DNA from: Paludibacteraceae bacterium
GTDB taxonomy: Bacteria > Bacteroidota > Bacteroidia > Bacteroidales > Paludibacteraceae
Length of the DNA stretch: 64,000 nucleotides
NCBI GenBank assembly: GCA_017394705.1
Contig: JAFPXH010000005.1
Coordinates: 1-64,000, forward strand
Direction of reading: 5' to 3'
Below are positions 8,629-17,798 of this stretch, one piece after another; positions within the stretch are counted from its first letter, which is position 1; each line of letters starts with the position of its first letter. Both the position numbers and the translations under genes were made by a program. The notes under the pieces were generated by a model. It was not told where the DNA came from, did not search any database, and saw only the letters and a list, made by a program, of their open reading frames with translations.

Positions 8629-10200
8629 TGCCGGTGCTATATTTTCGCCTAATCCGTTGTACGAGGCGCCGTCCGGTCCCATCTGTTGGCTGAACGACAC
8701 AGCACCCATCGAGTTATTCATACTCGATTGAATGGATACCGTACTTTCTCCGCCGCGCGGAGCCATCTCATCGGCATCTAACGCTTCGTCTTCGTTCTGG
8801 AACTTGGCATATTTGCCGCGGAAACGGAGCCATATAGAATCGGTAGCGCCGTTACGGTGCTTGGCGATAATGATTTGTGCCAAACCACGCAGGTCCTTAC
8901 CTGTTTTATCGTCTGTATATAGGTGGTAGTACTCCGGACGATGGATGAAGCATACAAGGTCAGCATCCTGTTCGATAGCACCAGACTCACGCAAGTCCGC
9001 CAATTGAGGGGTCTTGCCTTCCACGCCTTGACGCGCTTCCACACCACGGTTCAACTGCGAGAGAGCGATGATAGGTATATCCAACTCTTTGGCGAGTGCT
9101 TTTAAGTTACGGGAGATAATACTTACCTCCTGCTCACGGCTTCCAAAGCCGGAACCCTGGGCGTTCATCAACTGCAGATAGTCAATGATAATCAGCTTGA
9201 TGCCATGCTCGCGAACCAGTTTGCGTGCTTTGGAGCGCAACTCGAAAATAGAGAGTGAAGGTGTGTCATCCAAATAGAGCGGAGCACCCTTCATAATGTT
9301 TATCTTCGCGTTGAGCCGCTGATTTTCACTTTTGGTCATCTTGCCGGTTTTGATACGGTCGCCTTCCAACTCACATACATTCATTATCAGACGGTTAACG
9401 AGTTGTACGTTACTCATCTCCAGAGAGAAGATAGCTACCGGTATCTGATGGTCAATCGCCATATTTTTTGCCATTGAGAGCACGAAGGCTGTTTTTCCCA
9501 TAGCCGGCCGCGCCGCGATGATAATCAGGTCCGGTGCTTGCCAGCCGGATGTGAGTTTATCCAGGTCGTGGAAGCCCGATGCTATGCCGGATATAGAACC
9601 GTCATTCTTTGCTGCCTTGTTCATGCGCGCGAAAGCTTCTTCTATCACCGGGTCAATCTGTGTCACATCGCGTTTCTGCGAGCGTTGCGAGATCTCGAAG
9701 ATACCGGCTTCGGCTTCTTGCATCAATTCTTCTACATCTTGTGTCTCGTCGAATCCCTTTTCCTCGATGGTAGCGGCCATTGCGATGAGATCGCGCGCCG
9801 TTGCTTTTTGTGCGATAATCTGTGCATGGTAACGCAAGTGTGCCGTGGATGCCACGCGGCGGGTTAGTTCCGCCAGATAGATAACCCCTCCGGCTTTCTC
9901 CAGCGTACCCATGCTCTTCAGTTTTTCTCCTACAGAGAGCGCATCGATAGGCAGGTCCTTGTTCGCCAATTCTCTTATCGCCTCATAGACTACGCGGTTC
10001 TGGTCTTTATAGAAAACCTCCGGACGCAATAAATCCGCAACTGTACCATAGGCATCTTTCTCAATCATCAGCGCACCGAGAACAGAGTCTTCCAACTCCT
10101 GCGCTTGAGGGGGCAATTTGCCCAACTCATTGGCACCCACTTTGATGATGGTGGTCTGAGAGGCGCGCTTACGATTGCTATTTTTGCTTGATTCTGCCAT
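8623..10200 (-). CDS. dnaB: Replicative DNA helicase DnaB
   Basis: Hexameric 5'-3' helicase of the replication fork. 525 residues. The N-terminal DnaB domain starts with LPPQAQELEDSVLGALM (about 29-45). The RecA-like C-terminal domain has the Walker A motif ARPAMGKTAFVLSMA (about 222-236), the EMS motif, the Walker B region LIIIDYLQLM and the arginine-finger SREQEVSIISRNLKALAKEL helix. A Ser/Asn/Gln-rich tail follows residue 480. The start overlaps the end of meaB by 23 bp, so the genes are probably cotranscribed. Confidence 0.97.
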   Translation of the reverse strand: MAESSKNSNRKRASQTTIIKVGANELGKLPPQAQELEDSVLGALMIEKDAYGTVADLLRPEVFYKDQNRVVYEAIRELANKDLPIDALSVGEKLKSMGTLEKAGGVIYLAELTRRVASTAHLRYHAQIIAQKATARDLIAMAATIEEKGFDETQDVEELMQEAEAGIFEISQRSQKRDVTQIDPVIEEAFARMNKAAKNDGSISGIASGFHDLDKLTSGWQAPDLIIIAARPAMGKTAFVLSMAKNMAIDHQIPVAIFSLEMSNVQLVNRLIMNVCELEGDRIKTGKMTKSENQRLNAKINIMKGAPLYLDDTPSLSIFELRSKARKLVREHGIKLIIIDYLQLMNAQGSGFGSREQEVSIISRNLKALAKELDIPIIALSQLNRGVEARQGVEGKTPQLADLRESGAIEQDADLVCFIHRPEYYHLYTDDKTGKDLRGLAQIIIAKHRNGATDSIWLRFRGKYAKFQNEDEALDADEMAPRGGESTVSIQSSMNNSMGAVSFSQQMGPDGASYNGLGENIAPAF

Positions 10201-11275
10201 ATTCAGCTAATAAATTGTTTGCAGCTATAAAACTGCTTATCTCGTTGTTCAGTACCTGGCGTTCCGCTATTTCTATCAGGTGTTCCATTTGTTCGTTCTT
10301 GTAGAATCCGTCCAGCAACGCCTGGTTAATAGTCTCGTACATCCAGTATTTAGCTTGTTCTGTGCGGTGGGCCTCAAAGAAACCGTTCTTTTTGGTAAAC
10401 GCGATGTATTGCTCGATATTCTCCCATACTTCCATCACACCGCTGTGGTCGATAGATGAGCAGCAGATAGCGTCGGGTTTCCAGCCGGACAGCGTAGGCG
10501 GGAAGAGCGCTAAAGCGTTTTTGAAGCCCACGCGCGCAGCGCGAGCGCGTTCTATATTATTTCCATCGCATTTATTGATGGCTATTCCGTCCGCCATTTC
10601 CATAATACCGCGCTTGATACCTTGCAGTTCATCGCCGGTACCAGTTACTTGCAGTAACAGAAAATAATCGACCATCGAGTGTGCAGCGGTCTCCGACTGT
10701 CCCACTCCTACTGTTTCCACCAGTATAGTGTCAAATCCTGCGGCTTCGCAAAGCACAATGGTCTCACGTGTCTTGCGCGCCACACCGCCTAATGAGCCCG
10801 CGGACGGGCTGGGGCGGATGAAAGCGTTGGACTTGACGGACAGTTCGTTCATACGTGTCTTATCTCCGAGTATGGAACCGCGACTCCGTTCGCTTGAGGG
10901 GTCGATGGCTAAGACAGCCAAACGCTTGCCTTTGTCACATAACTCGCTGCCTAACGATTCGATGAACGTTGATTTGCCTGCGCCCGGAACACCGGTTATG
11001 CCTACACGCACGGAGTTTCCGGCATAGGGTAGGCACATCTCTATCACTTTCTGCGCGATAGCTTGGTCGGCCAGCAGGTTACTCTCCACCAGCGTTACCG
11101 CCTGACTGAGGATAGTCATGTCTCCACGGCGAATGCCCTCGAAGTACTCTTCGGGGCGCAACACCTGCTTTTTCCTATGGAAAGTAGCATAAGGATTGAC
11201 ACTCGGCAGGTTTTCTACACCCGCGTTGACGGTCAAACCCTTGTATTCGGCACTATTTTCCGGATGATCCATCAT
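10178..11275 (-). CDS. meaB: MeaB/ArgK-type G3E GTPase, chaperone of methylmalonyl-CoA mutase
   Basis: GTPase that loads and protects the B12-dependent methylmalonyl-CoA mutase. Visible motifs: Walker A GVPGAGKSTFIESLG, the LAIDPSSERSRGSILGDKTRM switch region, the Walker B-like ILVETVGVGQSE and the base-recognition NKCD. The longest frame begins with GTG at 11287, but an ATG at 11275 overlaps the preceding TGA as ATGA, which is the more likely coupled start; the next ATG at 11272 is also possible. Fits Bacteroidales that make propionate through succinate. Mutase genes are not in the window. Confidence 0.93.
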   Translation of the reverse strand: MMDHPENSAEYKGLTVNAGVENLPSVNPYATFHRKKQVLRPEEYFEGIRRGDMTILSQAVTLVESNLLADQAIAQKVIEMCLPYAGNSVRVGITGVPGAGKSTFIESLGSELCDKGKRLAVLAIDPSSERSRGSILGDKTRMNELSVKSNAFIRPSPSAGSLGGVARKTRETIVLCEAAGFDTILVETVGVGQSETAAHSMVDYFLLLQVTGTGDELQGIKRGIMEMADGIAINKCDGNNIERARAARVGFKNALALFPPTLSGWKPDAICCSSIDHSGVMEVWENIEQYIAFTKKNGFFEAHRTEQAKYWMYETINQALLDGFYKNEQMEHLIEIAERQVLNNEISSFIAANNLLAEYGRIKQK

Positions 11276-12351
11276 TCTACGGTCCACTTGACGGTCACTT
11301 TCTGACGCGCGTGTTCGTAATCGTTATTGACGAGAATTATTTGACGTGAGTATTTACCGGGCTGCAAGCCTTCTGTCCGGATGTCCAGAGCGACAGCACC
11401 TCTCTTACCGCTACGGATAGCACGGCAACCTTTGGTGGTAATCATCGGGTCCGAGCAATAAACACGGCGGATCTCCAGCGGGTTGAAGCCTATATTCTTT
11501 ACCGGAATAACGGCCTTGAGCACTTTGCCTGCAGCTACGCTGCCTACATTGACCTCTGCGGGCACTTCGATAATCGGAGCAGACTGTTTGTCACCGAGCG
11601 TCAGTTGGGAGAAATCCTCTACAATGTCGGCTTTGACAGTCAGTTTGTAGGTGTTCTCTATCAGACGCTTGCCGTCAATAACCAGGTATGCGTTGAACTC
11701 TACCGGACCGTACAGTTTGGTTTTCTTGGTGTCGATGGCAAAAATGCATTTACCTACTTCGTTCGGTTGGATAGTAGGAAGCGTTATCTGGTGGATAAAA
11801 CCAGCGTCAGCAGCGCTGATGGCCAATTCTACGGTGTGTGCTGCCTGCGTTTCGTTGGAGTATTCCAATTCGCCAGACATCATCTCACCTTTTTTGATGG
11901 CACCCAGATCCAGTGTCTTGCTCTTCATGCGCAAGTCGCCTACAGCGATGTTATATTTGCTGGCGGGTTTAACTTGTTTGGCTTTAACGGTACCGAAGAT
12001 ATGAAGGTATTGAACCGGCTCGCTGGCATTGGAACGAACGGTAATCTTCTTATCAATCTTACCCGGTCTGCCATTGGCGTTATAGGTCACGGTAATACTG
12101 CTGGTCTGACCCGGCTCTATCGGTTCGCGTGGCCAACTTGGTACCGTACAACCGCAACTCGCAGTCACGTTGTTTAAAATGAGCGGAGCCATGCCTTCGT
12201 TCTTAAAAGTAAATACAGCCGATACACGTCCGTCTTCTTCGCGTACTTCACCGAAATCATGTTCGAGCTTTTCAAATGTAAGGACAGGCTGTTGTCCCAT
12301 CATGACTACTGCTATGAGAGTCATGCAGAGAGTACTTAAAATCTTTTTCAT
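11272..12351 (-). CDS. Secreted DUF1573 protein
   Basis: Starting at the internal ATG (12351) gives about 359 residues with a clear signal peptide (MKKILSTLCMTLIAVVMMGQ). Directly after it is the DUF1573 domain: FEKLEHDFGEV, then FTFKNEGMAPLILNNVTASC and GCTVPSWPREPI, which is an ASPM/SPD-2/Hydin-like Ig fold. A second Ig-like repeat follows (about 135-240), and a third near the end with NIGFNPLEI. Such proteins are periplasmic or outer-membrane-associated in Bacteroidetes, with no proven role. The frame continues 12 codons upstream, but those residues are not signal-peptide-like. The gene is coupled to meaB by an ATGA overlap. Confidence 0.8.
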   Translation of the reverse strand: MKKILSTLCMTLIAVVMMGQQPVLTFEKLEHDFGEVREEDGRVSAVFTFKNEGMAPLILNNVTASCGCTVPSWPREPIEPGQTSSITVTYNANGRPGKIDKKITVRSNASEPVQYLHIFGTVKAKQVKPASKYNIAVGDLRMKSKTLDLGAIKKGEMMSGELEYSNETQAAHTVELAISAADAGFIHQITLPTIQPNEVGKCIFAIDTKKTKLYGPVEFNAYLVIDGKRLIENTYKLTVKADIVEDFSQLTLGDKQSAPIIEVPAEVNVGSVAAGKVLKAVIPVKNIGFNPLEIRRVYCSDPMITTKGCRAIRSGKRGAVALDIRTEGLQPGKYSRQIILVNNDYEHARQKVTVKWTVE

Positions 12352-12391
12352 TTCACTTATCATTAAATCAATAAATTGTTCAATCATCCCG

Positions 12392-14644
12392 TTAGTCCAC
12401 GACCCGCTTCACCTCTTTGATATCCTCTATTTTGCGGATGGCTTTGAGCAGTTCCTCCAGCTCTTTGCGGTCGTACACATATACTTCCATCGTGCCCTTG
12501 AAAATTCCGTCGTCGCTGGACACATTGATGGAACGCATATTGATATGAAAATCCTGCGTGATGGCTTGCAGCACATGAATAAACACGCCGAATTTATCAA
12601 TTCCTTTCAGTTCTATTGTTTCCACGAACGACTGCACTCGCCGAGTGTTCCAAGTAGCGGAGTAGATACGTTTGCCGTAACTGGTCTTCAGCAGATTAGC
12701 CTCGGGGCAGTCTATCTTATGGATATGCATCTGTCCGCGTTCATCCATGTAACCCAGCACTTCATCTCCGGGAATAGGATGGCAGCAGTTGCTCAGTATA
12801 TATTTCTTACCCAGATCATCGTCCGTCAGCACAATGGCGTGCGGTGCTTTTTTCTTGGGCTTCTCTCCTTCACTTTTAGTCTCCCCTTTTTCTATGGATG
12901 GGCCGGGAGTGGGCTCTTCTTTCTTCTTTCCGATGAAAGGCATGTGGCTCCACCAGCTCTGACGAGGGAAGACGATCTCATGGATATTATCCAACCTGAT
13001 AGTTCCCTGTCCCACTTGGGCATACAACTCATTCGGGGTCGTCAGTTGGTAGTAGTTCAACAATCGTGCCAAAACCTGATCGCGCTTATCCGTCAGGTCT
13101 TTATCCATATTGATAGCATCTTCCACCAACCGCTCGCCGTGCTTGATATAACGGCGTTCTTCACGGCGGAAATACTGTGTCAGCCCGTCCTTCGCTTTGG
13201 CGGTTGTCACCATGTTAAACCATTCTTTTTGCGGGTGTTGGCTGTTGGATGTCAGCACTTCTATCTGGTCGCCGCCACGCAGACGGTAGGATAAGGGCAC
13301 TAACGCGTGGTTCACTTTTGCGCCTATACAATGCTCGCCTAACTCCGAGTGAAGCAGGAAAGCGAAATCCAAAGCCGTCGAACCGAGCGGCATCGTTTTT
13401 ACTTCGCCTTTAGGCGTGAAGACGAACACCTCTTGCGCGAACAGGTTTAACTTGAATGTGCCGAGGAACTCCATCGCGTCTTTCTCGGGGTGCGCTAAGA
13501 TCTCCTTAATCTCACGCAGCCATTTATCCAATTCGCTGTCGTCGGACTCACCTGTTTTGTATTTCCAGTGTGCCGCATAACCACGCTCGGCAATCTCGTT
13601 CATGCGGTCGGTACGGATTTGCACTTCTATCCATTGCCCGTCCTTACCCATGACGGTCACATGAAGCGCCTCATAGCCGTTCGCTTTTGGGGTAGAGATC
13701 CAGTCGCGGATACGCTCGGGGTGGGGACGGTATATCTCTGTAATGGCGGAGTAAATCATCCAGCACTGGTCTTTCTCGCTCATCGATTCGTTTGGGGTGA
13801 AGATGATTCGAACGGCCAGCAAATCATACACGTCCTCAAACGAAATCTGCTGTTTCATCATCTTCTTCCATACCGAATAGACAGATTTGATGCGTGCCTT
13901 GAGCGTGAACTGGTACCCCATGCTCGTCAGCCGCTCACGGATAGGAATGGCAAACTGCTCAAAACTATCCATCTGGCGCTGCTTCACCGCCTCTAATTTG
14001 CTGTGTATCTCTTCCCAAGTATCCGGATGCTCGTATTTGAAACTCAAGTCCTCCAACTCCGTTTTGATGGGGAAGAGGCCGAGGCGGTGCGCTAAGGGCG
14101 CGTATATGTACTGCGTCTCACCCGCAATCTTGTATTGCTTGTCTTTGGGCTGCGCACCTAATGTACGCATGTTATGTAAGCGGTCGGCAATCTTAATCAG
14201 TACCACGCGTATGTCGTCGCTTATTGTCAGCAACAGTTTGCGGAAGTTCTCCGCCTGCTCGCTCGCCTGGTCGCCGAAAACGCCACCGCTTATCTTGGTC
14301 AGCCCGCCTACTATCTGTGCTATTTTCTCTCCGAAAAGCCCCTTGATGTCCTCCACCGTATAATCGGTATCTTCCACCACGTCATGCAGCAGCGCGGCAC
14401 TGATGCTGGTACTTCCCAAACCTATCTCTCGCACGCATATACGAGCCACAGCGATAGGGTGCATGATATATGGCTCTCCGCTCAAGCGCCGTACACCGTA
14501 ATGCGCTTTGTGCGCAAAATTGAAGGCATGCGTAATAATCTCCACGTTCTGACGGTGGGGAGAATGCGCATAATCATCCAACAGCGCCTTAAACTCACGT
14601 TGAATCATTTGTTCTTCGGCCGGTGTAAACACGCTTTTTTGCAT
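12392..14644 (-). CDS. rel: Bifunctional (p)ppGpp synthetase/hydrolase (RelA/SpoT)
   Basis: Makes and degrades the stringent-response alarmone. 750 residues. HD hydrolase domain (about 40-200) with an intact LLHDVVEDT metal site; synthetase domain (about 230-350) with RIKSVYSVWKKM, VYDLLAVRII and YEALHVTV; TGS domain (about 390-450, VFTPKGEVKTMPLGSTALDFA); C-terminal ACT domain. Because both catalytic sites look intact it is called bifunctional. The segment around residues 575-605 is a charged linker (EEPTPGPSIEKGE). The promoter at 14663-14693 overlaps the start of a dispersed 350-bp repeat. Confidence 0.95.
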   Translation of the reverse strand: MQKSVFTPAEEQMIQREFKALLDDYAHSPHRQNVEIITHAFNFAHKAHYGVRRLSGEPYIMHPIAVARICVREIGLGSTSISAALLHDVVEDTDYTVEDIKGLFGEKIAQIVGGLTKISGGVFGDQASEQAENFRKLLLTISDDIRVVLIKIADRLHNMRTLGAQPKDKQYKIAGETQYIYAPLAHRLGLFPIKTELEDLSFKYEHPDTWEEIHSKLEAVKQRQMDSFEQFAIPIRERLTSMGYQFTLKARIKSVYSVWKKMMKQQISFEDVYDLLAVRIIFTPNESMSEKDQCWMIYSAITEIYRPHPERIRDWISTPKANGYEALHVTVMGKDGQWIEVQIRTDRMNEIAERGYAAHWKYKTGESDDSELDKWLREIKEILAHPEKDAMEFLGTFKLNLFAQEVFVFTPKGEVKTMPLGSTALDFAFLLHSELGEHCIGAKVNHALVPLSYRLRGGDQIEVLTSNSQHPQKEWFNMVTTAKAKDGLTQYFRREERRYIKHGERLVEDAINMDKDLTDKRDQVLARLLNYYQLTTPNELYAQVGQGTIRLDNIHEIVFPRQSWWSHMPFIGKKKEEPTPGPSIEKGETKSEGEKPKKKAPHAIVLTDDDLGKKYILSNCCHPIPGDEVLGYMDERGQMHIHKIDCPEANLLKTSYGKRIYSATWNTRRVQSFVETIELKGIDKFGVFIHVLQAITQDFHINMRSINVSSDDGIFKGTMEVYVYDRKELEELLKAIRKIEDIKEVKRVVD

Positions 14645-14662
14645 AAAAACTCAAATCGGCGA

Positions 14663-14693
14663 CAAAGGTACAAAAAATTTTTCATATGTGCAA
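14663..14693 (-). promoter_or_regulatory. Promoter of rel
   Basis: Minus strand TTG (14693-14691), 20 nt, TACCTTTG (14670-14663), about 19 nt before the ATG at 14644. The -33 part lies inside the conserved dispersed repeat. Confidence 0.75.
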
Positions 14694-15025
14694 GCGCGCG
14701 GGCATTTTTTGCTATTTTTCTTAGTCACAAAGGCACGATTAACGTTGATTTTCCTTTAATTTTCGGCCTAAAGAGGGCTTTTTGTATCTCTTGTTTTTGG
14801 CAAAAAATACATCAAAAACAGTATATATACATAGTATATGTACTATATAAGCGCGAAAAATGCGTTTACTTGCAAAAATAGGGCCGTTATCTTATGGCTA
14901 TCTTATGGGTATGTTGTGGGTATCCTATGGCAAGCATAGGACACCCTCCCCTTTCCGTCAAAGGTTTTCCCCGTTTCATCGGGGACAACCTCACCTATGG
15001 TAAGGGTAGGGAAAGGGTAGGTAAA
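14675..15025. repeat. Dispersed non-coding repeat, copy 1 (about 350 bp)
   Basis: Nearly identical over its whole length to 58251-58602, in the same orientation, with scattered substitutions and few indels. Internal structure: an A/T stretch with tatatatacatagtatatg, a run of degenerate TATCTTATGG-like units, a CCTATG..CATAGG hairpin, and a larger hairpin with arms AGGTT/AACCT and CCCCG/CGGGG. No convincing reading frame is shared by both copies. Both copies begin at the -33 end of a minus-strand promoter and lie near genes of the same lipoprotein family. Confidence 0.9.
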
Positions 15026-15075
15026 ATCTGCGAAACGGAAACAATTGTGGTACCGGTACGAAACGATTAGAAATG

Positions 15076-15104
15076 AAAAAAGCGGCCCTCGAGGGTCGCT
15101 TTTT
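15076..15104. terminator. Bidirectional terminator after the lipoprotein gene
   Basis: Near-perfect palindrome: AAAAAGCG arm, centre CCCTCGAGGG, CGCTTTTT arm. A partial repeat (gaaagggtcgcttttt) follows directly. It lies 42 bp downstream of the stop codon at 15147. Confidence 0.8.
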
Positions 15105-15146
15105 GAAAGGGTCGCTTTTTGAACACATCCGGTTGGTTGCGTACGA

Positions 15147-16022
15147 TTAGTTAATGTCTTGCACGAGGCGGACAGATTGACCGTTGTCGCGATAGTAGCC
15201 GTACTGCGGACCGAGGTCGTACAAACCGAAGTAGAGGTAGTACGCGATGCTCGTGCCGCTGGGCGAAGCAGACCAGTAGCGACCGTCCGAACCGACATTG
15301 AGCACATCCGTGCCGATGCGGTCGCCCGCAGCAGGCAAAAAGACTGCACCGGCGGATTCCATTGTTGCCCATTGTTTGGCACTGTAGGTATTGTGAGAGA
15401 AGTTATTACCATTGTTGTTGTGATAATCACTGCCTTGGTCTTCCAAACCCTGTGTCGTGCTGGCTGTGAAGGATGCGCCTGCAGGAAGCACCCAGTTATC
15501 AGGCAACAGGATGGAACCATTTACACCATTCACAGAGCCAAGCCCAAAGAGCGTAGCCGCATTCGCTCTGTCGTAGAACAGATACACCCACTCGTCCTTA
15601 GTCAGTGTGCGCCATAAGTTGGCTTCATTGCCGCCGTTTCTGATGCGATTATTGCCCCATTCGTGGAACTCCGCGTAGTCGGCGTCGTCGGTGCTTGTTT
15701 CGCGCGGAGAGTTGCCTGTCCCCCAACCGAATAGGTCAATCGTACAGGGCACTTTGTCAATACCTTCATTACCTTCCTTGCCGATAATCGTATATTGGTG
15801 CTCTGCAAATGCAAAATAATCATTATCCGCAGCAGCTTTATCTTGGTGATACTGGAGGTTGCCTTGCGAGAAACGTACTTGTTTGCCTGGCGCCACGGTG
15901 AACTTGCCCTTGAGTGCGCCGGGTGTCAATTGTTCGGGTTGGTCGGGGTTGTTGCCGTCACCACAACTTGCCATGCCAAGCATTACCGCTGCGATGGCGA
16001 AAAGATAAAAGAAATTACGCAT
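15147..16022 (-). CDS. Lipoprotein of an expanded Bacteroidales paralogous family (FISUMP-like)
   Basis: 291 residues. Lipoprotein signal: MRNFFYLFAIAAVMLGMASC with Cys at residue 20, followed by Gly/Asp/Pro spacer residues. The body has the family pattern VAPGKQVRFSQGNLQY (about 42-57), FAEHQYTIIG, a DLFGWGTG segment, LTKDEWVYLF, LPDNWVLPAG, AGAVFLPAAGDR and the closing YWSAS...SVRLVQDIN. These resemble the Fibrobacter-succinogenes-major-paralogous-domain style of proteins, which probably bind carbohydrate or act at the surface; function unproven. A truncated paralogue lies at 58973-59250 next to the second copy of the 350-bp repeat. Confidence 0.75.
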   Translation of the reverse strand: MRNFFYLFAIAAVMLGMASCGDGNNPDQPEQLTPGALKGKFTVAPGKQVRFSQGNLQYHQDKAAADNDYFAFAEHQYTIIGKEGNEGIDKVPCTIDLFGWGTGNSPRETSTDDADYAEFHEWGNNRIRNGGNEANLWRTLTKDEWVYLFYDRANAATLFGLGSVNGVNGSILLPDNWVLPAGASFTASTTQGLEDQGSDYHNNNGNNFSHNTYSAKQWATMESAGAVFLPAAGDRIGTDVLNVGSDGRYWSASPSGTSIAYYLYFGLYDLGPQYGYYRDNGQSVRLVQDIN

Positions 16023-16027
16023 GATAT

Positions 16028-16107
16028 TTAGCTGTTAGTTGTTAGCGATTAGCTGTTAGTTGTTAGCGATTAGCTGTTAGTTGTTAGCGATTAGATGTCA
16101 GTTGTTA
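16028..16107. repeat. 21-bp tandem repeat in the leader of the lipoprotein gene
   Basis: About 3.7 copies of a 21-bp unit (agctgttagttgttagcgatt), itself built from three 7-bp pieces. It lies between the promoter at 16128-16159 and the start codon at 16022, so it would be transcribed as 5' leader. Confidence 0.9.
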
Positions 16108-16127
16108 GCCTTAAACCTTTGCGGCTG

Positions 16128-16159
16128 CAAAGGTACAAAGAATTTGTGACATAACCAAA
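16128..16159 (-). promoter_or_regulatory. Promoter of the FISUMP-like lipoprotein gene
   Basis: Minus strand TTTG (16159-16156), 20 nt, TACCTTTG (16135-16128). The leader to the start codon is about 100 nt and consists mostly of the 21-bp repeat. Confidence 0.8.
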
Positions 16160-16195
16160 TATTTGCATATTTTTTTGCGGAAAAATGCGTGCGCG

Positions 16196-16227
16196 CTTGC
16201 ATATGTCAAAAAAAAGTACTACCTTTG
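16196..16227 (+). promoter_or_regulatory. Promoter of the murC-ftsQAZ operon
   Basis: CTTG (16196-16199), 20 nt, TACCTTTG (16220-16227), about 28 nt before the murC ATG at 16255. It rules out the longer murC frame that would start at 16189. Divergent from the promoter at 16128-16159. Confidence 0.85.
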
Positions 16228-16254
16228 CAAGCGCAAAAGTGTGGGCATGAATAT

Positions 16255-17781
16255 ATGATTCAATTGAAAGATATACAATCTCTGTTTTTTCTTGGTATAG
16301 GCGGCATCGGAATGAGTGCGCTTGCGCGTTATTTTGCCAGCCGCGGTTATGCTATCTCCGGTTACGATCGCACTCCTTCTCCGCTAACGAAAGAGTTGGA
16401 GTCCGAAGGAATGCACATTATTTATGACGACGACCCGTCTATTCTCTGTGCGTTCCGTCCGGCGTTGCTGCCGCAACATACATTAGTGGTTCGTACGCCA
16501 GCCGTACCCGAGGATAATGCGATATATACTTTTCTGCGCTCCAACGGTTATGACATCCGTAAGCGCGCGGAGGTGTTAGGTCTTGTGACGCAGCAGATGA
16601 AAGCATTATGCGTGGCAGGTACACACGGAAAAACGACGACCAGCACAATGCTGGCACATTTGCTCAATGATGCGAAAGGCATCAATGCTTTCCTTGGCGG
16701 GATAAGTATGAACTACGGAACGAATGTGCTGATAGCCCCGCAGAGTGAGTATGTGGTGGTAGAAGCGGATGAGTACGACCGCTCGTTTCATCATCTGCGG
16801 CCGTATATCTCGGTCGTTACGGCGGTTGATGCCGACCATCTGGATATATACGGAACTCCCGAAGCCTATCGCGAAGCTTTCGCCCATTACACCAGTCTGA
16901 TCAGCGGTGCGCTGGTGATGAAACACGGCATCAATCTGCAGCCACGTTTGCAGGAAGGCGTGAAGTGCTACACGTATGGGGTAGTGGAGAGTGGAAAGTG
17001 GAAAGAGGAAAGTGGAAAGTGGAAAGAGGAAAGTGGAAAGCGGAAAGAGGAAAGTGGAAAGTGGAAAGAGGAGAGTGGGCCGGATTTTTATGCCGCGAAC
17101 ATACGAGTGGGGAACGGCACGATTGTGTTTGATTTTCATACACCGGACAGCGTCATCGCCGATGTGCGGTTGGGTGTGCCGGTTTGGGTGAACATAGAGA
17201 ATGCCACTGCCGCGATGGCAGCCGCGTATGTGTTGGCGGAAATAGAGCAACAGAGCCTGACGGCTTCAGCCTCTGGCGCGGATAGCGCTAAAGCGTCAGC
17301 TCTCTTACATTTTAAGGAGCGGATGGCTTGTTTCAAGGGCGTGCAACGGCGTTTTAACATACATGTCAACACACCGAAAGTGGTCTATATTGACGATTAT
17401 GCCCATCACCCGGAAGAGATAGCGACGGCCATTGATTCGATTCGTAAGCTTTTCCCTGAGCGGCGTCTGATAGGTGTTTTCCAACCGCATTTATATACGC
17501 GTACCCGTGATTTTGCCGATGGTTTTGCCCGTGTGCTGAGTACGCTGGACGAGGCGGTTCTGCTGCCTATCTATCCGGCTCGGGAGAAACCGATTGAGGG
17601 TGTGAACAGTAAGATGCTTGTGGCGAAAATGGGCAAAGGGCTGGTTGTGGAGAAGGCGGAACTGGTGGACTATCTGAAAGGACGTGTGGCGGAGAGCAAA
17701 GAGCCGGTAGTAGTGCTGACCGTCGGCGCGGGAGATATTGATCGCCTTGTCCCTGACGTGGCCAAGGCATTGGAGATTTGA
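16255..17781 (+). CDS. murC: UDP-N-acetylmuramate--L-alanine ligase
   Basis: Adds L-Ala to UDP-MurNAc, the first amino-acid step of peptidoglycan precursor synthesis; cytosolic. The start at 16255 (MIQLKDIQS) follows the promoter; 508 residues. Visible: N-terminal GIGGIGMSALARYF (about 14-27), ATP-binding AGTHGKTTTSTMLAHLL (about 121-137), YVVVEADEYDRSF, and C-terminal YIDDYAHHPEEI with FQPHLYTRTRDF. Residues 246-275 are a foreign-looking insert, four heptads of SGKWKEE type encoded by a 21-bp DNA repeat, placed in the middle domain between CYTYGVVE and PDFYAANI. All catalytic motifs are intact. First gene of an operon with ftsQ, ftsA and ftsZ; murG and ftsW are not adjacent. Confidence 0.95.
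   Translation: MIQLKDIQSLFFLGIGGIGMSALARYFASRGYAISGYDRTPSPLTKELESEGMHIIYDDDPSILCAFRPALLPQHTLVVRTPAVPEDNAIYTFLRSNGYDIRKRAEVLGLVTQQMKALCVAGTHGKTTTSTMLAHLLNDAKGINAFLGGISMNYGTNVLIAPQSEYVVVEADEYDRSFHHLRPYISVVTAVDADHLDIYGTPEAYREAFAHYTSLISGALVMKHGINLQPRLQEGVKCYTYGVVESGKWKEESGKWKEESGKRKEESGKWKEESGPDFYAANIRVGNGTIVFDFHTPDSVIADVRLGVPVWVNIENATAAMAAAYVLAEIEQQSLTASASGADSAKASALLHFKERMACFKGVQRRFNIHVNTPKVVYIDDYAHHPEEIATAIDSIRKLFPERRLIGVFQPHLYTRTRDFADGFARVLSTLDEAVLLPIYPAREKPIEGVNSKMLVAKMGKGLVVEKAELVDYLKGRVAESKEPVVVLTVGAGDIDRLVPDVAKALEI
16990..17079. repeat. 21-bp tandem repeat inside murC
   Basis: Just over four copies of a 21-bp unit (agtggaaagtggaaagagga plus a), a triple of 7-bp pieces. As the unit is a multiple of three, it translates to four copies of the heptad SGKWKEE (one with Arg for Trp), highly charged and possibly helical. 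Confidence 0.95.
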
Positions 17782-17798
17782 CATTTTACATTTGACAT

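Noticed and set aside
12170..13294. 374-codon plus-strand frame
   Set aside because: Antisense to the DUF1573 gene and rel, which are both well supported.
16189..16254. N-terminal extension of murC
   Set aside because: The promoter TACCTTTG box (16220-16227) lies inside it, so it would not be transcribed as coding sequence.
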